Shown piece by piece: positions 24,692 through 32,688 of a stretch of 64,000 bases of DNA (position 1 is its first letter; every line of letters begins with the position of its first letter). The notes beneath the pieces were generated by a model. That model ran no database searches and was not told where the DNA came from. It saw only the letters and a program-made list of their open reading frames with translations. The translations under genes were made by a program, and so were the position numbers. Origin of the DNA: Nocardioides marmoribigeumensis (GTDB taxonomy: Bacteria; Actinomycetota; Actinomycetes; Propionibacteriales; Nocardioidaceae); assembly GCF_031458325.1 (NCBI RefSeq), contig NZ_JAVDYG010000001.1, positions 3,100,001 through 3,164,000 on the forward strand. The letters run 5' to 3'.

Positions 24692-25342
24692 ATGGAAAAC
24701 CCCACCGGGAGGCACGGCCCCCAGGACCCGCGCGACGGCGGTGCCTCGGGCGACGGGTCGCAGTGGCTGCTGCGCTCGGCCCTGATGGCCTCCGCGGAGG
24801 CGCAGGTGCTCCTGGACCGCGAGGGCCGGCTGGTGCTGGCCAACCGCCACGCCGACGAACGGCTCGGCCTCGCCGGCCGGCACCTGGGCCGTCCGGTCGA
24901 GGAGCTGCCGATCCCCCTCGAGCTGCGCGACCACCTGGAGCACGCCCGCGAGCAGCGCGCCCCGCTGTGGGTCCACGACGTCCTGGGCCGCGACGACCGG
25001 GGGGTCCGCTGCTACGACGTCGAGGTGGTGCCGCTGAGCGGCCAAGGACCGCTCGAGCACGGATGGACGGTGATCCTGCACGACTGCTCTCAGCCGACGC
25101 AGCCGACGCAGCGCCCGCAGGTCGACGAGCCGGCGGACGACTCGGTGCCCGGCGCCGAGCTGGGCGAGGTCTCGGTGGTGGACCTGTTCGTGATCCTCGT
25201 GGAGCACCACCGGTTCGAGGTGCGCGAGGCGGTGCGCCGGCTGACGGTCGGGCTGCTGGCGTCGGGCTATCCCGAGGACAGCGAGCGGGTCTCGGCCTCG
25301 GACGCCATGGGCATCCTGGAGGACGTCCTCAGGACGCCCTGA
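24692..25342 (+). CDS. PAS domain protein, possible signalling input or antitermination-type factor
   Basis: The 216-residue protein carries one PAS-like domain (SAEAQVLLDREGRLVLANRHADERLG...WTVILHDCSQ, about residues 30-135). A proline/threonine linker and a roughly 65-residue C-terminal helical region follow (VVDLFVILVEHHRFEVREAVRRLTVGLLASGYP). There is no kinase, HTH or GGDEF domain. It converges on a NarL-type regulator gene with six bases between the stops. The ATG at 24692 begins just before ENPTGRHGPQ; earlier in-frame starts add an unrelated stretch. The ligand is unknown. Confidence 0.7.
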   Translation: MENPTGRHGPQDPRDGGASGDGSQWLLRSALMASAEAQVLLDREGRLVLANRHADERLGLAGRHLGRPVEELPIPLELRDHLEHAREQRAPLWVHDVLGRDDRGVRCYDVEVVPLSGQGPLEHGWTVILHDCSQPTQPTQRPQVDEPADDSVPGAELGEVSVVDLFVILVEHHRFEVREAVRRLTVGLLASGYPEDSERVSASDAMGILEDVLRTP

Positions 25343-25348
25343 CCGCGC

Positions 25349-26056
25349 TCAGCTGCTGGGCAGCAGACCTGCGCGGATCGCCAGCGAGAGCGCCTCGAGC
25401 TTGGAGTGCGCCCCCAGCTTGGCCGACAGGTTGGCCACGTGGTTGCGCACCGTGTGGACGCTGACGACCAGCTCGTCGGCGATGGCCTGGTTCGACTTGC
25501 CCTCCGAGACCAGCACGAGCACCTCGCGCTCGCGGGCGGTGAGCTCCGCGCGCGCGGCAGGGGCGCCGCGGCGCATCCGCGGCAGCAGGCGGGCCAGCAG
25601 CTCGGGGGAGATCACCGACTCGCCGGCCGCGGCCGCGCGGACCGCTGCGGTGAGCTCGTCGAGGGACCGGGTCTTGGACAGGAAGCCGGAGGCGCCCGCC
25701 TCGATGGCGTCGACCAGCACCTGGTCGGCCGCGCTCGCGGTCACCATCACCACACGGACCCCTGGTCGGATCTCGAAGATGCTCGGCAGGGCGCTCACCC
25801 CGTCGCCGTCGGGGAGACGGTGGTCGAGCAGCACCACGTCGGGGGCCGCCGACCGGATCATCGACCGGGCCTGCTCGAGCGTGCCGGCGCTCCCCACGCA
25901 GAGCATGCCGTCCTGGGCGTCGATGGCCATCGCGATGCTGCCCGCGACGATCTGGTGGTCGTCGACGACGAGCACCCGGATGGGGTGCCGACCGTCGTCG
26001 CTGGTGGACTCCACCCGAGTCCCCCCTTCGGTCGAGAGGACCCCACGGTCCCACAT
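25349..26056 (-). CDS. NarL/LuxR-family response regulator
   Basis: A receiver domain (IRVLVVDDHQIVAGSIAMAI, phospho-acceptor Asp in VVLLDHRLPDGDG, Lys in GFLSKTRSLDE) is followed by a LuxR-type HTH (LTAREREVLVLVSEGKSNQAIADELVVSVHTVRNHVANL). The most likely partner is the PAS-GAF histidine kinase at 26594-28210, but they are not in one operon. The start may be the GTG about 14 codons in (VESTSDDGRHPI), because the first residues precede the conserved fold. It is divergent from a receiver-only protein. Confidence 0.92.
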   Translation of the reverse strand: MWDRGVLSTEGGTRVESTSDDGRHPIRVLVVDDHQIVAGSIAMAIDAQDGMLCVGSAGTLEQARSMIRSAAPDVVLLDHRLPDGDGVSALPSIFEIRPGVRVVMVTASAADQVLVDAIEAGASGFLSKTRSLDELTAAVRAAAAGESVISPELLARLLPRMRRGAPAARAELTAREREVLVLVSEGKSNQAIADELVVSVHTVRNHVANLSAKLGAHSKLEALSLAIRAGLLPSS

Positions 26057-26153
26057 CTAGTGCAGGCGTACTAGGACGCCCGGCGGATGGGGGTCACGCG
26101 CCACACCGGCCCGCGCGGGACGATCAGGTGACGGCACAGAGTGGAGGTGGCAC

Positions 26154-26597
26154 GTGCCCACGATCACGGTCGTCCTCGCCGACGACGACGAGCAGGTGCG
26201 CGAGGCCCTCCGGCTCACGCTCGTCGCTGACGGGCGCTTCACCGTCGTCGGGGTGGCCGGCACGGGGGAGGGCGTCCGGGACGTCGTCGCCTCCACCCAT
26301 CCCGACCTGGTCCTCATGGACGTGCACATGCCCGCCGGCGGGCCCGACCTGTGCCGCGCGGTGTCGGGCTTCCGCGACGGGGGCGACCCTCCGGTCGTCG
26401 TGGCGGTCTCGGCCGACCACCGCGTCACCACGGTCAGGTCGATGCTGCTCGCCGGCGCCACCGGCTATCTCGGCAAGGGGCTGCTCGGGGAGGGCCTCGG
26501 CGACCTGCTGGCCGCCTGCTCGCGCGGGCGCGTCGTCCTGGCGGTGCCGCACGCGCGCCGCGTGTTCCAGGGCTGGGGCGAGGACCCCACCGGCTAG
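26154..26597 (+). CDS. Stand-alone receiver domain protein
   Basis: The 147-residue protein is a CheY-like receiver (ITVVLADDDEQVREALRL, Asp in DLVLMDVHMPAG, Lys in GYLGKGLLGE). It has only a 25-residue basic tail and no output domain. It probably acts by protein contact or as a phosphate sink. The histidine kinase gene converges on it, and the two stops share the same four bases CTAG at 26594-26597. Start is a GTG. Confidence 0.85.
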   Translation: MPTITVVLADDDEQVREALRLTLVADGRFTVVGVAGTGEGVRDVVASTHPDLVLMDVHMPAGGPDLCRAVSGFRDGGDPPVVVAVSADHRVTTVRSMLLAGATGYLGKGLLGEGLGDLLAACSRGRVVLAVPHARRVFQGWGEDPTG

Positions 26598-28210
26598 CGC
26601 TGCGAGGAGCCCGGCAGCCACACCTCGACCAGGGCGCCGCCCGAGTCCGAGGCTCCGAGCCGGAAGGTTCCGCCGGCCAGGTCGGCACGGTCGGCCATCG
26701 TCCGGAGCCCGCGGTGCCACCGCGGCGACTGTGCGGTGCGCGGGTCGTCCAGCCCCCGGCCGTCGTCGGTGACGGTGAAGAGCGCCCCGCCGTCGTACGC
26801 CCTCACCTGGATGTGGACGCTGCTCGCCGCTGCGTGTCGCCGGACGTTGACCAGCGCCTCGGTGAGGATGCGGGCGGCCTGCCGCAGGACCCGCTCGTCG
26901 AGGTCGACGTGCTCGGCGTCGACGACCACCTCGACCGGCTGCTCGGCGAACACCTGGCCGGCCACCTGCTCGACCGTGTCGCCGAGGGAGGTGCCCGGGG
27001 TGGGCGGGTCGAGGTCGAACATCATCGTGCGCAGCGACTCGCCGGTCGCGACCACGATGTCGCGCACCTCCCGCAGCTGCTCCAGCGCGTCCGTCCGGCC
27101 GGCGGCGGCCAGCTGCTCGACCAGGCCCAGGCGCAGCACGGCGGCTGCGAGGGCCTGGACGGGCTCGTCGTGCAGGTCGGCGGCGATGCGGCGGCGCTCG
27201 TCCTCCTCGGCTCCCACCACGCGCTCGAGCAGCGACTCGACGCGGGCCGCGTCCGCGAAGCGGTCGAGGGCGAACGAGACGTTGTCGGCGAGACCGTCGA
27301 GCAGGTCGCGGGCCTCGGGCCCGACCGCGCCGCTGTCCGCGGCGTAGAGCGACAGCACCGCCACCGTGGTGCCACCACGGCACAGGGGCAGGCTGACCGA
27401 CGCGGCGATGCCGTGCTCCGCGGCGCGCTCGTGCCAGGGCGTGGTCGTCACGTCCTGGGCGAAGACGGAGCTCACCACCGGGACACCACGGAGGAAGGCG
27501 GTGCCGGTCGGGCCTGCGCTGGTCGGCAACGCCGGGTCGGTGGTCACCTCGAGCCCGTCGACGTAGGCGTCGAGGCTGCCGGCCAGGGCGACCGGACGGA
27601 GCCGCCCGCGCTCGTCGGGCTCGCCGACCCAGGCGCCCAGGAAGCCGCCCTCGTCCACCGCCACCCGGCAGGTCTCGGAGAACAGCTCGGCGACGTCGTT
27701 GGCCCGGACCACGGCCTGGTTCATGCGGGCCAGGGTGCGGTAGGAGCGCGTCAGGCTGCGGATCCGTGCCGTGCTGTCGCGCTCCGACGACATGTCGAAG
27801 ATCGTCACCACGACCCACACGCCGTGACGGTTGGTCATCTTGTTGGCGACGTACTGCATCGGGAACTCGCTGCCGTCGCGGCGGCGTGCCATGAAGTCGG
27901 GCCGCCCGCCCAGCGTGCGCGGGTCCGCCTGCGCGAGGAACTCGTCGACCCGGCCGGCGAGCTCCTCGCGGTGGCGCTCGGGGAAGAGCTGCTCGTAGGG
28001 GCGGCCGAACACCTCGGACGCCGCGTAGCCGAAGACGTGCTCGAAGGACCCGTTGGCGTAGAGCACCGTGTGCTCGGGGTCGAAGACCACGGTGGGCAGC
28101 GGTGACCCGTCCAGCAGCTCGCGGGTCAGCGTCACGCCCTCGCCGTACGGCACGTGCGCGGTGTCCGGCACGCGCGACGGCGTACGACGCGACGCCGGAC
28201 GGGTGAGCAT
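26594..28210 (-). CDS. PAS-GAF sensor histidine kinase (HisKA_3 type)
   Basis: The 538-residue cytosolic kinase has these domains in order. A PAS domain (LLDGSPLPTVVFDPEHTVLYAN, about 30-140) comes first, then a GAF domain (about 165-325). A dimerisation/phosphorylation helix follows with the HisKA_3 histidine (ERRRIAADLHDEPVQAL). An HATPase_c domain ends it (LTEALVNVRRHAAASSV, DDGRGLDD). There are no membrane segments, so it senses a cytoplasmic signal. NarL-type regulators are the usual partners; candidates are at 25349 and 31941. A 74-residue protein is encoded directly upstream (stop six bases before this start) and is likely co-transcribed. Confidence 0.92.
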   Translation of the reverse strand: MLTRPASRRTPSRVPDTAHVPYGEGVTLTRELLDGSPLPTVVFDPEHTVLYANGSFEHVFGYAASEVFGRPYEQLFPERHREELAGRVDEFLAQADPRTLGGRPDFMARRRDGSEFPMQYVANKMTNRHGVWVVVTIFDMSSERDSTARIRSLTRSYRTLARMNQAVVRANDVAELFSETCRVAVDEGGFLGAWVGEPDERGRLRPVALAGSLDAYVDGLEVTTDPALPTSAGPTGTAFLRGVPVVSSVFAQDVTTTPWHERAAEHGIAASVSLPLCRGGTTVAVLSLYAADSGAVGPEARDLLDGLADNVSFALDRFADAARVESLLERVVGAEEDERRRIAADLHDEPVQALAAAVLRLGLVEQLAAAGRTDALEQLREVRDIVVATGESLRTMMFDLDPPTPGTSLGDTVEQVAGQVFAEQPVEVVVDAEHVDLDERVLRQAARILTEALVNVRRHAAASSVHIQVRAYDGGALFTVTDDGRGLDDPRTAQSPRWHRGLRTMADRADLAGGTFRLGASDSGGALVEVWLPGSSQR

Positions 28211-28215
28211 GCCGA

Positions 28216-28440
28216 TCAGCCTTCCAGGTCCTGCTGGTCGCGCAGGTCGCGGATCACCTGGTCGAGGACCGCGATGGTCTCCGCGACGAGGCGGTCACGG
28301 GAGTGCGGGTCGCGCTGGGCCTTGCACAACGAGAGCGTGCACCGCAGGAGCCTCTCGAGGACGTCGTCCCGGTCGGTGCGCCCGGCGACGCCCGCTGGCG
28401 TCGGTCCGGCGAGGGAGTCGGTCGTGGTGGTGTGGCTCAT
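28216..28440 (-). CDS. Small helical protein upstream of the histidine kinase (74 aa)
   Basis: It starts MSHTTTTDSLAGPTP and continues into a predicted helical stretch (RDDVLERLLRCTLSLCKAQ, then RDRLVAETIAVLDQVIRDL). It has one cysteine-containing core, LSLCK. The gene is immediately upstream of the kinase on the same strand, so a regulatory or accessory role is plausible. A shorter relative with the same RDxVLExLxRxTxxLC pattern is encoded at 32512-32688. I know no named family. Confidence 0.65.
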   Translation of the reverse strand: MSHTTTTDSLAGPTPAGVAGRTDRDDVLERLLRCTLSLCKAQRDPHSRDRLVAETIAVLDQVIRDLRDQQDLEG

Positions 28441-28846
28441 CGGTGTCGTGTCCTCTCGAGCGGGGGCCGTACCCCTGCCCCACCATCGTCGGGCGGGCAG
28501 GGTGTCCGGGCCCAGGTGCCGAGGGGGTGACCGTGCTGGGGCACGGGGCCCAGAGGCGTCTGGTACATCGGCACCAGAAGGTTCGACGCGGCCGCGCCAT
28601 GTGCTCGGCCCCCTCCCCGCGCCACACTGGTGACGTGGCCCTCTGGGCCCGGGCCGCGCCGGAGATCCCCCCTCTCCGGCGCGGCCGCTCCACGCAGCGC
28701 CGGCACCCCCCACCGTCGCTGCAGCGCACTCCGCCGGTCCGCGCGTTCTGGGAGGACTCGTGGACCGGTGGGTGCCGTGCCGCAGGTGCGGCCGCTCCCG
28801 ATCTGGGTAGGTCGTCGGGAGAGGCACGCGACCGGAGGAGTGAGCG
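28441..28846. other. 406-nt intergenic region with several inverted repeats
   Basis: No convincing gene lies here. It separates the divergent small genes at 28440 (minus) and 28847 (plus) and must hold both promoters. It contains an 11-bp inverted repeat pair, GGGCCCAGAGG (28546-28556) with CCTCTGGGCCC (28640-28650). A perfect 13-bp stem lies at 28652-28686 and two smaller stems at 28779-28792 and 28795-28821. The last three lie upstream of the plus-strand small gene and could form a structured leader. Confidence 0.6.
28652..28686. repeat. Perfect 13-bp inverted repeat with 9-nt loop
   Basis: GGCCGCGCCGGAG (28652-28664) pairs with CTCCGGCGCGGCC (28674-28686) around a C-rich loop. There is no U-tract. 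It could be an operator, a terminator or part of a structured 5' leader for the gene at 28847. Confidence 0.85.
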
Positions 28847-29023
28847 ATGGAGGACCGCGACCCGCGGGTGGAGAGCCGGGCCGAGCTGCTGCCGGAGGAG
28901 CAGGTCGCCGGCAGCGAGGACCCGGAGGCGCAGGCCGAGGCGATCCTGGAGGAGTCCCAGGACCGCACCGACGACCCGTCGGGCACGCGCGCCGCGTCCA
29001 GCCAGACGCCTGGGGAGGACTGA
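28847..29023 (+). CDS. Small acidic protein (58 aa)
   Basis: It begins MEDRDPRVESRAELLPEEQ and ends SSQTPGED. It is strongly acidic, rich in Glu, Asp, Ala and Ser, lacks hydrophobic segments and is probably disordered. An excellent GGAGGAG site precedes the ATG. I have seen very similar RAELLPEE...EAQAEAILEES proteins in Nocardioides-type genomes, always without a known function. It lies between a structured upstream region and an 11-bp tandem repeat. Confidence 0.7.
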   Translation: MEDRDPRVESRAELLPEEQVAGSEDPEAQAEAILEESQDRTDDPSGTRAASSQTPGED

Positions 29024-29060
29024 GCGCCCGGGTCGCCTCGCGCAGCGGGACCACGCACGC

Positions 29061-29104
29061 CGGGTCGACGTCGGGTCGACGCCGGGTCGACGTCGGGTCG
29101 ACGC
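29061..29104. repeat. 11-bp tandem repeats CGGGTCGACGY, four units
   Basis: Units at 29061, 29072, 29083 and 29094 alternate CGGGTCGACGT and CGGGTCGACGC, and a partial fifth follows. Each carries the palindrome GTCGAC, so identical dyads recur once per helical turn. The array lies 52 bases before the membrane-protein start at 29156, where operators would be expected. Confidence 0.92.
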
Positions 29105-29155
29105 CGGGACAGTCCGGCGATGCGCCTGGGACACCGGGCGGCCGAGCCTCGGGGC

Positions 29156-29926
29156 ATGACCACGAACACCCTCCTCCCGTCCTCGTCCACCTCTCCCGCC
29201 GCCCGCCCGGGCGCCGGCCGGCGTACGGCGCTCGCCGTGACCGGCTTCCTGGCGTGCTTCCTGCCGGCGGTCTTCGCGTTCAACATGGCGCGGTTCCTGC
29301 TGACCGGCGAGCTGCCCGACCACCGCTTCCACCAGGCCACCGGGCAGGGGCTCCTGCTGTGCGCGGTGTGGCTCGTCCCGCTCCTCGGCCTGTTGCGGGC
29401 CGGCTGGGCGGGCAGACGGCCCAGCGCCGCCGCCGGGTGGCAGCACGTGTCCTTCCTCACCGTGGGGGCCGTGTGCGCCGCCGTCGCCCCCGGGGGCGGG
29501 GCGCCGTCCCTCGTCGCGGTCGTCGCCGTCACGGGCGCGCTGGTCTGGGCCGCGCTGCCGCTGCGCCCCCGCCTGCTCGAGCCCGTCCTGGTGGACCCGC
29601 TGGTCGCGCCCCTGGCGCTGCTCGCGACCGCCTGGTTCGCGCCGTACGCCGTCGGCCAGCTGCAGGCGCAGGACGCGGTGACCGCGGGCAACCACCTGCA
29701 CAACCCGCACCTGTTCGACATGGCGTGGCTGGTCGGCGTGCTCATGGTGACCGGCCTGCTCGCCGCGCTCCTGCCGTCGGTGCGTCATCTGGTCGGCTGG
29801 CTGGCCGGTCCGGCGGTCGTCCTGGGAGCCGCAGGCCTCGCCTTCGGGGAGCCGACCACCTGGTCGTTGGTGACCCTCTCCCTCGGGGTGGTCTGTGCCG
29901 CAGGGTCCCTCCTGCGACGCCGATGA
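29156..29926 (+). CDS. Integral membrane protein of unknown function
   Basis: The 256-residue protein has about seven hydrophobic segments (LAVTGFLACFLPAVFAFNMA, LLLCAVWLVPLLGLL and others) after a short Ser/Pro-rich N-terminus. Polar residues such as NHLHNPHLFDMAW in a loop may be functional, but I recognise no family. Its stop overlaps the start of the membrane-bound histidine kinase (ATGA at 29923-29926), so it is probably in that operon and might be the sensor's partner. The ATG at 29156 is preferred to an upstream in-frame start. Confidence 0.75.
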   Translation: MTTNTLLPSSSTSPAARPGAGRRTALAVTGFLACFLPAVFAFNMARFLLTGELPDHRFHQATGQGLLLCAVWLVPLLGLLRAGWAGRRPSAAAGWQHVSFLTVGAVCAAVAPGGGAPSLVAVVAVTGALVWAALPLRPRLLEPVLVDPLVAPLALLATAWFAPYAVGQLQAQDAVTAGNHLHNPHLFDMAWLVGVLMVTGLLAALLPSVRHLVGWLAGPAVVLGAAGLAFGEPTTWSLVTLSLGVVCAAGSLLRRR

Positions 29927-31944
29927 CTCCTATGCTTCGCCGCATGCCCACCCTGCGTGCCACCGCCGGGCTCCTGCTGCCCGGGGTGGCGTGCGGGGCC
30001 GTCGGTGGCCTCGCCGGGGTCGGGCTCATGGCCGCGCACGACCTGTGGGACCTCGCCCCGGCGGCCCAGAACCTCACCGACGCGACCGTCGGCGTGAGCT
30101 ACTCCCTCATCGCGGCGGTCGTGCTGCTCGCGGGCCGCCTGAACGACGGGGCCCGGTCCCTCGCGACGGTCCTGCTCGTCGCGGGCGCGGCCTCCGGGCT
30201 CACCGCCTGGACGACGGCGGTCGCGATGGGCGCGACGCAGGAGACCGGCTGGGTGCGGCTGGCCGTGCAGCTGCAGTCGTTCCTGTGGGTGCCGGGGTTC
30301 CTGCCGCTGCTCACGCTGGTGCCGCTGCTCCACCCCTCCGGCCTGCTGCCCGGGCGGCGGTGGCGCGCGGTCGCCGTCGCCGCCGTCGTCGGCATGCTGC
30401 TGCTCGCCGTCGGGGCGGGCCTGTTCCCCGAGACCTTCGAGGGGCGGATCCGCCTGGAGCGGCCGGTCACCGCCGAGCCCGTGGCGCGCGTGGCCTTCAC
30501 GGCCGGCGCCCTCGTCCTCGTGCCCACCGTGGTGGCCTCGCTGGCCTCGCTCGGCGTGCGGCTGCGGCGCACGCGCGGCCTGGAGCGGCGGCAGGTCGTG
30601 GTGCTGCTCGTCGCCGCCGGGGCGCTGGCGGTGGTGACCGCCCTGCAGGGCGTCCTGCCCTCGCCGGTCGACGTCCTGCTGCAGGCGGGCGCGGCCGCGC
30701 TGGTGCCGCTCGCGATCGGCGTCGCGGTCACCCGGCACCGGCTCTACGAGCTCGACATCGCGGTCTGCCGGGCGCTGGCCCTGGCCAGCCTCGCGGTGTG
30801 CCTCGCGGGGGCCTACCTCACGGTGTTCGCGGTCCTCCAGGGCCTGCCCGGGCACGCCTCGGCGGTCAGCGCCGCGCTCGCCGCCGGGACGAGCGGCGCC
30901 CTGGTGCAGCCCCTCGGGCGGCGCCTGGCGCGAGGCGTGGACCGGCTGTACTACGGCGAGCGCGCCGAGCCGTGGGTCGTCGCCACGCGCATGTCGCAGG
31001 CACTCGCCGGGGTCGGGCTCGACGTCGACCGCGTCCCCGGCACCGTCTGCCGGACCGTCGTGAAGGCGCTGCGGCTGCCCCGCGCCGAGCTGCGACTCGA
31101 CGACCTGTCGCTGGCGGTGGCCGGTGAGGGGACGGGCCCGACCGAGGAGTTCGACCTGCGCCACCACGGCGAGACGGTCGCCCGCCTCGTCGCGACCGCC
31201 CGTCCCGGGGAGCGGGAGCTCGCCGACTCGGACCGCTCGGTGCTGCAGGGGCTCGCCGACCAGGTCGCCCCGGCCGTCGCCGCGCTGCGCCTGCACCACG
31301 AGCTGCAGCGCAGCCGCGAGCTCCTCGTCGCGGCCCGTGAGACCGAGCGCCGGCAGCTGCGCCGCGACCTGCACGACGGCCTCGGCGCGAGCCTCGCCGG
31401 GCTGCGGCTCCAGCTCGAGACGGCCGCCGACCTCGTGGAGCAGCCCACCGCCTCCGACCTGCTCGACCGCGCCGCCGGCACGGTCACCCAGGCCGTGGCC
31501 GAGGTGCGCAGCCTCTGCGACGGTCTGCGACCCCCGGGCATCGACGACCTCGGGCTGGCCCGCACCCTCGCCGCCCTCGCCGAGCGGACCCGGACGCCGG
31601 CGCTCGACGTGCGCCTCGACGTACCCCAGGACCTCGCGGGGCTGCCCCCGGCCGTCGAGGTGGCCGTCCACCGGATCGCCGCCGAGGCGCTGGCCAACGC
31701 GGCCCGGCACTCCGGCGCGCGCTGCGTCGACGTGCGGCTGACCGCGGGCGACACCCTGGACCTGGTCGTCGCCGACGACGGGCACGGCGTCCTGACGGGT
31801 GCGGCGACGTCGGGCGGCGGCCTCGGGCTGGACTCCATGCGGCTGCGGGCCGAGGAGATCGGCGGACGGCTCGAGGTCCGCAGCGACCACACCGGCACCC
31901 GCGTCACCGCGCGGCTGCCCTTGACGCCCGGAGGCGCGCGATGA
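29923..31944 (+). CDS. Membrane-bound sensor histidine kinase (NarL-system type)
   Basis: About 673 residues. The N-terminal 300 residues hold around eight membrane helices (LLLPGVACGAVGGLAGVGLM, LATVLLVAGAASGLTAW and others). A GAF-like linker (PWVVATRMSQALAGVGLDVDRVPGTVCRTVV) follows. The HisKA_3 helix has its phospho-accepting His in RRQLRRDLHDGLGASLAGL, and the HATPase_c domain reads ALANAARHSGARCVDVRL, DDGHGVLTG, GLGLDSMRLRAEEIGGRL. The downstream regulator overlaps it by four bases. Start options are ATGs at 29923, 29932 and 29944; the first overlaps the upstream stop. The stimulus is unknown. Confidence 0.92.
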   Translation: MTPMLRRMPTLRATAGLLLPGVACGAVGGLAGVGLMAAHDLWDLAPAAQNLTDATVGVSYSLIAAVVLLAGRLNDGARSLATVLLVAGAASGLTAWTTAVAMGATQETGWVRLAVQLQSFLWVPGFLPLLTLVPLLHPSGLLPGRRWRAVAVAAVVGMLLLAVGAGLFPETFEGRIRLERPVTAEPVARVAFTAGALVLVPTVVASLASLGVRLRRTRGLERRQVVVLLVAAGALAVVTALQGVLPSPVDVLLQAGAAALVPLAIGVAVTRHRLYELDIAVCRALALASLAVCLAGAYLTVFAVLQGLPGHASAVSAALAAGTSGALVQPLGRRLARGVDRLYYGERAEPWVVATRMSQALAGVGLDVDRVPGTVCRTVVKALRLPRAELRLDDLSLAVAGEGTGPTEEFDLRHHGETVARLVATARPGERELADSDRSVLQGLADQVAPAVAALRLHHELQRSRELLVAARETERRQLRRDLHDGLGASLAGLRLQLETAADLVEQPTASDLLDRAAGTVTQAVAEVRSLCDGLRPPGIDDLGLARTLAALAERTRTPALDVRLDVPQDLAGLPPAVEVAVHRIAAEALANAARHSGARCVDVRLTAGDTLDLVVADDGHGVLTGAATSGGGLGLDSMRLRAEEIGGRLEVRSDHTGTRVTARLPLTPGGAR

Positions 31945-32585
31945 CCCGACTGCTGCTGGTCGACGACCACCCGCTGTTCCTCGACGGGGTCCGCGCCGCG
32001 CTCGCGTCGCACCCCGACCTCGAGGTCGTGGCCGAGGCGCACACGGTCGCCGAGGCCCGCGCGCTCGCCGTCGAGCACCGGCCCGACGTCGTGCTGATGG
32101 ACCTCAACCTGCCCGACGGCTCCGGCATCGACGCGACCCGTGACCTGCTCGCCGCCCACCCCGACCTGCACGTCCTGGTGATCACGATGTCGGCCGAGGA
32201 CGACGCCGTCGTCGCCGCGATGCGCAACGGCGCGCGCGGCTACGTCGTCAAGGGCGCGGGCCGCACCGACCTGATCCAGGCCGTCACCACGGTCGCCGCG
32301 GGCGGAGCGGTGTTCAGCCCGACCGTCGCGGCCCGCCTCGGCGACTTCTTCACCGGGCTCGCCGCGCAGCCCGGACGCGAGGTCTTCCCCCAGCTGAGCG
32401 AGCGTGAGCGCGAGGTGCTCGACCTGGTCGCCCGCGGGTGGGACAACCGCCGCATCGCCCAGCGGCTGTTCCTCTCCGACAAGACGGTGCGCAACCACGT
32501 CTCGTCGGTCCTCACCAAGCTGGACGCCGGCGACCGGACCGAGGCCGTGCAGCGCGCCAGGCGGGCAGGCCTGGGTCAGGAGTGA
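31941..32585 (+). CDS. NarL/LuxR-family response regulator paired with the membrane kinase
   Basis: A 214-residue regulator with a receiver (RLLLVDDHPLFLDGVRAAL, Asp in VVLMDLNLPDGSG, Lys in GYVVKGAGRTD) and a LuxR-type HTH (LSEREREVLDLVARGWDNRRIAQRLFLSDKTVRNHVSSVL). Its ATG overlaps the kinase stop (ATGA), so they form a cognate pair. Its 3' end overlaps, on the opposite strand, a short ORF at 32512-32688. Confidence 0.94.
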   Translation: MTRLLLVDDHPLFLDGVRAALASHPDLEVVAEAHTVAEARALAVEHRPDVVLMDLNLPDGSGIDATRDLLAAHPDLHVLVITMSAEDDAVVAAMRNGARGYVVKGAGRTDLIQAVTTVAAGGAVFSPTVAARLGDFFTGLAAQPGREVFPQLSEREREVLDLVARGWDNRRIAQRLFLSDKTVRNHVSSVLTKLDAGDRTEAVQRARRAGLGQE

Positions 32586-32688
32586 GGCGCGTCGAGCCGC
32601 CGCGGCACAGCGCCACCGTGGCGCGGAAGAGCTCCTCCAGGACCCGGTCGCGGACGGTGGTCGTGGCGGTGGGGTGGTGCGGGCGCAC
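32512..32688 (-). pseudogene. Short ORF related to the 74-aa protein at 28216, probably a truncated remnant
   Basis: The GTG at 32688 overlaps the SRPBCC stop as TAGTG, which suggests translational coupling. The peptide contains VRDRVLEELFRATVALCRG, matching DRDDVLERLLRCTLSLCKA of the protein at 28216-28440 at many positions. After this core the frame runs into Arg/Pro-rich sequence that is antisense to the 3' end of the response regulator. The second helix of the 28216 protein is therefore missing. It may be a decayed copy or a short functional variant. Confidence 0.4.

Noticed and set aside
25353-25366. Hairpin CTGCT-GGGC-AGCAG as terminator of the PAS gene
   Set aside because: Stem of only five pairs inside the coding end of the regulator; such stems are frequent by chance at this GC content.
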